Made by a program: the position numbers and the translations under genes. The notes under the pieces are model-generated. The model did no database searches and was not told the DNA's origin. It saw only the letters and a list, made by a program, of their open reading frames with translations. A stretch of 64,000 bases of DNA from Timema cristinae (lineage: Eukaryota > Arthropoda > Insecta > Phasmatodea > Timematidae): the NCBI GenBank assembly GCA_039000515.1, contig JBCFYV010000001.1, positions 14,671,928-14,735,927 of the forward strand. The letters run 5' to 3'. Shown piece after piece: positions 58,153 through 64,000 of the stretch; positions within the stretch are counted from its first letter, which is position 1, and each line of letters opens with the position of its first letter.

Positions 58153-58829
58153 ATGAATAAGAAAGGTATCGCAGTTGTGTTTGTGAACAACAATGGCTCC
58201 GATCGTAATGGCACCAAGCAGAGCGCAGTGAACTCTGTTTTGTCACAGATCAGGCTCCACTTGAGTGTCCCACCTAGTGACTTGCCACGCAGATTTCTTG
58301 AATCGATGATTCCCCCAGTAAGCCATCGGTACCGTAGTGTTCATGTGGACCTACTGGGGCCTCTTTTGATCTTGATTACATTAGCAGGATTGCTGCACTA
58401 TGGCCATGCGTCCAAGCTGCCTTCAGCTGCACTGTTGACCTCTCCTAGCCAGGTCTTGCTAATATACGTGGGGACTATGCCCTTCCTGACGTATATCATG
58501 ATTCGACTGAGTCAGGCTAACATCAGTTTCTGGGGGGTGCTCTCACTGCTGGGCTATGGTTTGTTCGGTCACATCCTCACCCTCGCTACGTCTCTCCTCT
58601 TCTATCAGGAGAAGAGCAACGGGTTCTTCTTCTGTTGCATGGCGCTTTCGGGGGTCTTTGTGCCCTCAGAGTGGCACTGGTGCTACTAGCGGTTATTGGC
58701 AAGCCTGCGGCAAGGTTGGTAGTTTGCAGTGTGGTGGCGACACTGCAGCTATTGTTGCTTGTGTTTCTACACTTTGCATACATGCACAGGACATTTGTGT
58801 ACGGGGCTGGGTTAAAACACAAGCATTAA
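58153..58829 (+). CDS. YIPF3: YIPF3, Golgi Yip1-domain protein, one-base frameshift
   Basis: A single exon. LPRRFLESMIPP, LLGPLLILITLAGLLHYG and LSLLGYGLFGHILTLATSL match vertebrate YIPF3 (RSRLLESMIP, YGPLMLVFTLVAILLHG, ALLGYGLFGH). The frame breaks near 58632: the first frame ends at 58689, while the rest of the protein (HGAFGGLCALRVALVLL, then LQLLLLVFLHFAYMH) continues in another frame to a stop at 58827-58829. One extra T in the TTCTTCTTC run joins them. Five hydrophobic segments are visible, as expected for the family. YIPF3 pairs with YIPF4 in the early Golgi. The N-terminus is about 90 residues shorter than human and not conserved before residue 40, so the start is uncertain. Confidence 0.9.
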
Positions 58830-59116
58830 ATACAACTCGCGTGCCACTAAACACACAGGCTGGTTTAATTAGTATCAAAAGAGTTCATAGTTCTGTACCT
58901 TTTGTAAATTACATCCAAAAGTATAGTCGCCACCATTTTATAAAATGAGAAGAAAGATTTAACAAAATCAAAATAGTACAAAAAACCTATCTTTCTATCC
59001 TGCACTCTCTTCCATGTATTACAAAATTTACTTCAAATTAGTGAAAAGAGATTTTTCTTCGTTAGCTAAGAGTATAAAATTATAATCTCAATACGTAGTG
59101 AACTATACTAATGTTG

Positions 59117-59122
59117 AATAAA
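59117..59122 (+). terminator. Candidate YIPF3 poly(A) signal
   Basis: AATAAA, overlapping a second copy, 288 bases after the YIPF3 stop. Confidence 0.55.
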
Positions 59123-59414
59123 TAAATGTAATTCTGTATTCTATTTGTTTCCTATTATAAGAGAGATTTTGAACATAATCTCACTATTAAATGAAATTTG
59201 ATGTAGACACTAAATAGTTTTTGTGTAAGTAGAATAATAAATTTCTCGAACAATCATGTGACAATGTTGGATGTTATTTTTCCTAAACCCACATAATTAT
59301 TATGATAAGCCCTGATCTTTTTGTCGGTTGGTGTGGAACTGGTCAACCCGGTTGTGAATGTGCTGCTATATGAGAGTGAAAGGTACTTAATGAATACAAT
59401 ACATTTAATCATTT

Positions 59415-59770
59415 GAATAATGGTGGATCTTCGTATAAATGTCTCCAAAACAAAGGTGATAATTTTTGTTAAGGACAGATCAGGAAATGCTTTCCAGCTT
59501 AGTATAAATGGAAGACTTTCAGAACAAATGAATGATTTTGTGTATCTGGGCAGAATGTTAAGTAAAAACAATGGATTGTTTGTGTTATTTGTATTCTTTC
59601 TTTGTGTTTGATAAAGGCAACAATGCCGAAATATTATTATAGAAGATGTCACCTTTGTGCATTGGATTCTTCCCACATTTCTTTCCTCTTTTCCTAGGTG
59701 GGCTTTCTTCATCAAATTTAATTTTAGAAGTTTATTTTTCCTTTTTCTTTAGTTTTATCTATTTCCTTTA
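59415..59770 (+). pseudogene. LINE RT fragment joined to a foldback repeat
   Basis: 59420-59575 codes LRINVSKTKVIIF and NDFVYLGRMLSKN, the post-catalytic block of RTE-like reverse transcriptases. From 59610 the sequence matches 40780-40960 (GCAACAATGCCGAAATATTA, GATGTCACCTTTGTGCATTG). Confidence 0.7.
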
Positions 59771-60540
59771 TTATAAAAGACTCTAAAAAAAGTATTTCTA
59801 TTACAATAAAGAAGACCTTGACATAATAATTTTAAGCAATTCATGAAATAAATTACATAAATTGTGTAGTTGGAAGAGTAAAGAACAAAATTTTATTAAT
59901 ATAATTATTTATTTAAAAAAAGTATTAACTTTATTGTTTGTGATGTAAAATACATTACAAACAAAATATCATTTGTTAGTGGCAACAGGGTTTAAATAAC
60001 TTATTTTAAAATCAATTAAATATTGTCACTTTTAAAAAGTACAATTTTAGTTAAAGATTTTGGATTCAAAAGAAAATTTAAGATTTGACCATCTCTAATA
60101 ATAATTATATATATATATCTGTCCAACATTATATATTTTTTAAATAGGGCCTCTTTGATTCGACTTTGGGATTATTTAATATAGTCCAAGCTACAATGAT
60201 TAACCTTGATTCATAGTGCATTCTGCTCAAGAATGGGCCGGAGTGCCCTGAAAATTACTGTCATGTGCTTTAAATAAATGTTAAATCTCGGGCTGTGAAG
60301 TGTGAAGTCGAAAGCAATTTAGTTTGTAAAAATGTGCCGACCGACTCTGGCTTCAAAATAAAAATGTTTTATATTATAACAACATATAATATGTATTGGA
60401 GCATGTTCCTGCAGTAAATTTGTTATTACTAATTAATACACTTCAACCATTTATGAAGGGGTCGGGAGTCGAATCTTGGCATACAAACTCCACATCACTG
60501 TGTTCTACCCTCCTTTCAACAATAATTAAAAAAAAAAAAA

Positions 60541-60795
60541 CTTCGGTACCCACATGGTTCAAGGCACTGCTCTCGTAGTAGATTAGACTACCGATGATTA
60601 ATTGGGAGATTGAGGTTTGAATCTCAGTCAGGTGTTCTGAAGGTAATTAATCAAAAATGATTTTCCACTCTCCTCCCACACAAATGCAGGTACACTTCCA
60701 ATAAATATAACCTTCCTCATAAATAAAAATCATTAGTCTAGTTAGTACATAAGTGTATAACCTGAACAGTTAGTGAAATGCAGTTCGAAAAAAAA
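60541..60795 (+). repeat. tRNA-derived SINE, family A
   Basis: Head TACCCACATGGTTCAAGGCA, B box GGTTTGAATCTC, tail CTGAACAGTTAGTGAAATG. Confidence 0.75.
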
Positions 60796-61266
60796 ATCAG
60801 CAAAACTTTTTTTATTAAAATGAAACTATTATGAATATGGAGTAGTTCTTTATTTGCTGTTTTTTATTCCACATTTACAAAAAATTATTCATAACACATT
60901 TAATATTGGAAAATAAGGTATGAATGTGTTTGTTTAGTAGAAACTAGCATTTTATTGAAACAATCTTATGATAAACAACTCATCTATTACCAAGGAACAC
61001 TGGAAAAATCAGGGAATTCAGTAATTAAAAGTTTAGTAGCCATCCTGAGTATAGTAGGCTATAAAGACAACGACCTTAAGGAAAAATCCAGTTATGATTG
61101 ATATAATAGCAGAACAAGAGACATTTTTGCTGTTTATTTTTCCTTAAATGATACTTGTAATTAATTGTTTCCAGACTCAACTTTATTTAAGTTTCAACAA
61201 GCTGAACAACCACATCATGAGCATAGTCTTCTTTTAAAATCTTACATTGTCACATAGAATGTTATA

Positions 61267-62385
61267 CCACCACTGAACTAGTACAGCCTTGTCCAGCCTG
61301 TCTTCACCAGTCATTAATCCACAAGCCACCACTGAACTACTAGTATAGTCTTGTCCATCTCGTCTTCACCAGTCATTAATCCAAGAGCCACCACTGAACT
61401 ACAAGTACAGTCTTGTCCATCCCGTCTTCACCAGTCATTAATCCACAAGTCACCACTGAACTACAAGTACAGTCTTGTCCATCCCGTCTTCACCAGTCAT
61501 TAATCCACAAGTCACCACTGAACTACAAGTACAGTCTTGTCCATCTCGTCTTCACCAGTCATTAATCCACAAGTCACCACTGAACTACAGTACAGTCTTG
61601 TCCATCCCGTCTTCACCAGTCATTAATCCACAAGTCACCACTGAACTACAAGTACAGTCTTGTCCATCCCGTCTTCACCAGTCATTAATCCACAAGTCAC
61701 CACTGAACTACTAAGTACAGTCTTGTCCATCCCGTCTTCACCAGTCATTAATCCACAAGTCACCACTGAACTACAAGTACAGTCTTGTCCATCCCGTCTT
61801 CACCAGTCATTAATCCACAAGTCACCACTGAACTACAAGTACAGTCTTGTCCATCTCGTCTTCACCAGTCATTAATCCACAAGTCACCACTGAACTACTA
61901 GTACAGTCTTGTCCATCTCGTCTTCACCAGTCATTAATCCACAAGTCACCACTGAACTACAGTACAGTCTTGTCCATCCGTCTTCACCAGTCATTAATCC
62001 AAAGTCACCACTGAACTACTAGTACAGTCTTGTCCATCCGTCTTCACCAGTCATTAATCACAAGCCACCAATGAACTACTAGTATAGTCTTGTCCATCTC
62101 GTCTTCACCAGTCATTAATCCAAAAGCCACCACTGAACTACAACAGTCTTGACCAGATGTCTTCACCAGTCATTAATCCAAGAGCCGCCACTGAACTACA
62201 AGTACAGTCTTGTCCATCCGTCTTCACCAGTCATTAATCCAAGAGCCACCAATGAACTACAAGTACAGTCTTGACCAGCATGTCTTCACCAGTCATTAAT
62301 CCAAGAGCCACCACTGAACTACAAGTACAGTCTTGTCCATCCCGTCTTCACCAGTCATTAATCCACAAGCCACCAATGAACTACA
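61267..62385. repeat. 61-bp minisatellite, about 18 units, between convergent genes
   Basis: Unit: CACCACTGAACTACAAGTAC, AGTCTTGTCCATCCCGTCTT, CACCAGTCATTAATCCACAAG. Edge units are more diverged than central ones. It lies between the 3' ends of YIPF3 (plus) and GTPBP1 (minus). The repeated short ORFs here are an effect of the array. Confidence 0.96.
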
Positions 62386-62659
62386 GGATTGTGCTATTAA
62401 TCTAGAAAATCAACAGTAACGGCTTTGGGTCCAGCTCGTCAGTTTCTACTGAAGTTATTTAAATCACAACAACACTAGAAATCACAACACTAGAAATACA
62501 AAGTAAAGGATAATTTTTTGTTGTTGACCCTTTTCTAATATTATTATAAAAATTATTTTTGTATCCATACATGTCTGAAAGGGTTGTGTCAAACTGGAGA
62601 AGTGGTTCAAGCTTTGGAGGATCTTGCTGTTGTCAGAGGGTTTTGTTCTGCTAGGGGCT

Positions 62660-64000
62660 TCATAGCCCCGCCTGATCCCCAGAACGCCCACGTCGGCCCC
62701 TGCCTTTACGAGAGCGCTGCGGCATGTTCTCACGCTTGTCGGACATCACCTCAAACGGGGAGTCTGAATCCTGGTTGCCTGCAGGTGACAACTGAAAATA
62801 TTCGACAATGTGAGCCTTTGACTGCAAGTGCCAGATCAAGTTTAATGTAGTCTAGTTTCCCTCTTTCTCAATAGTTATCATCAACAGACTATGGACGCAA
62901 TGCGAGGCTACTAAGTAACTGACAATCTCACACACTCAACAAAAATACTGCCTTAAATATAAGTGATGTAGGCAGAGAATGTTAGTTTATTGGTAGGTAG
63001 GGATATGCATGTATTCAGATTTTCTGGCTGAGCTTGTAACAGCTACTCCTACTCATGATTGGGATTGACAGATTTATATGGCTTTATAGATTATTCTTTA
63101 AACTTGAATTAAAAAAACTTGAGCTCGCAAACCCCTAGTGTTACTGGTAGACTAATCCAAATATCATGTATGATCCACTTGGCTAAACTACCTGTTGAAC
63201 TGTAGACGGCAGTCCGGCCCCTGATGAGAGAATCTGAGAGGGAACCCCTCCCTGCTTGCCCTGCATCTTGTTGGGCTTGGATCGGCACACCTGGGCACCA
63301 GGGTGCGCCTGAGGAATTAGGCGCAGGACATTGCCCACAGCTTTGGTCCGTCCTTCCCGGAACACCTGTCAAACAAAGAGGTGAATAACTATATAAGTTT
63401 GACGAAAATAAGAGGTCAGGAGGTGAATGTAGCTACAGATGTTTATGAGGGAAGAAGAGGTTAGGAGGTGAGTTGCTCACAAATAATTTAGGGATTGTGA
63501 ATGTCTTGAATCATAAACATACCATTCTTTGTCCTGGCTTGATGTACTCGGGGTGTTTGATAAACCGGAAATGTACCAGGGCTTTATCTCCAGTCCTGAG
63601 ACAGTCCTGTGACATGGACAGGATGGAAGCTGTCTGGCGGATACTGCCACAGTGGACTGGAACATTAGGGCAACAACTACATAACTGTCCTAATGGTTAA
63701 CAAAAATAGGTGACTACATGGTCTAGGCGCTACTCTCGCAATATACCAGACTGTCGAAGATGGGGAGATTGTGGTTTGATCCTGGTCAGGTGTACCAAGG
63801 AGGGTTTTTCCGAAATATTTTTTTCACCATCCCTCCTCACAAATGTAGGTACACTTCCTCCAAATTAAACCAAATCCCTAACATATTAACTTAATTAGAA
63901 CATAGGTTTATAACCCAAATGGGTAGTAAGACACAATGCTGAAAAAAAAGAGTAAAGGTGGATAGTTGCGCTAAACTCACCCATGGCTTGGTAACGGGTG
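62660..64000 (-). CDS. GTPBP1: GTP-binding protein 1, C-terminal four exons (partial)
   Basis: Exons in coding order: 63981-64000 (continues past the window), 63523-63656, 63192-63365, 62660-62791, all in phase. The sequence [22 protein letters not shown], then [20 protein letters not shown] and [13 protein letters not shown], is domain III of the GTPBP1 translational-GTPase family. It fits GTPBP1 better than GTPBP2, where the matching segments are HCGNVRQTA and FREGVTKGIG. The basic C-terminus ([18 protein letters not shown]) resembles the SSGGRRRGGQRHKVKS tail of vertebrate GTPBP1. The GTP-binding domain lies outside the window. The family is linked to mRNA decay and ribosome rescue. Confidence 0.94.
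63708..63945 (+). repeat. tRNA-derived SINE, family A, GTPBP1 intron
   Basis: Head ACATGGTCTAGGCGCTACTC, B box GGTTTGATCC, tail CCCAAATGGGTAGTAAGACA. Confidence 0.75.

Noticed and set aside
61475..61875. Repeated protein with SIPSSPVINPQVTTEL units
   Set aside because: The frame follows the 61-base array and breaks wherever a unit has an indel; no start context or conservation.

Overview
This is a eukaryotic nuclear window, AT-rich and intron-rich, from an arthropod and most likely an insect. The protein sequences suggest this, for example an insect-like RPL10 C-terminus and a mahogunin tail with an insect-style Ser-rich end. A hemipteran is possible, but I cannot name the species. Most of the window is repeats. 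Genes were recovered by joining exons at GT/AG borders in consistent reading phase.

Layout. 1-7.9 kb has no gene, only hAT-like MITE ends, tRNA-derived SINEs and a LINE tail. 8.1-18.7 kb (minus) is a complete 14-exon sorting nexin 29 gene (RUN, coiled coil, PX). 18.7-26.2 kb holds a 1 kb minisatellite and LINE remnants. 26.2-32.5 kb (plus) is a complete ribosomal protein L10 gene with three recognisable mobile-element insertions in its introns. 34.2-52.4 kb (minus) is a complete 13-exon mahogunin-type E3 ligase gene (MGRN1/RNF157); its 7.5 kb last intron carries piggyBac-like and other MITEs. 52.7-55.3 kb is a decayed LINE and the upstream region of MED9. 55.4-58.8 kb (plus) is a tight run: MED9, an unrecognised two-exon small ORF, an NCBP2AS2 homologue and YIPF3. 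59-62.6 kb is repeats, including an 18-copy minisatellite. 62.7-64.0 kb (minus) is the 3' end of GTPBP1, which continues beyond the window.

The genes are ordinary housekeeping genes with no shared pathway: endosomal sorting, translation, ubiquitin ligation, Mediator, Golgi membrane and a GTPase.

The most striking signal is structural. In SNX29 and MGRN1, tandem arrays repeatedly start exactly at exon borders. Seven separate arrays duplicate a real splice donor, splice acceptor or stop-codon end together with a little neighbouring coding sequence, and each extends into the intron or 3' UTR. One gene can therefore contain many spare copies of its own splice site. A second theme is three apparent single-base losses in otherwise well-conserved coding sequence (SNX29, NCBP2AS2, YIPF3), which could be assembly errors or real breaks. 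A third is two SINE families with different tRNA-like heads but one shared 3' tail.
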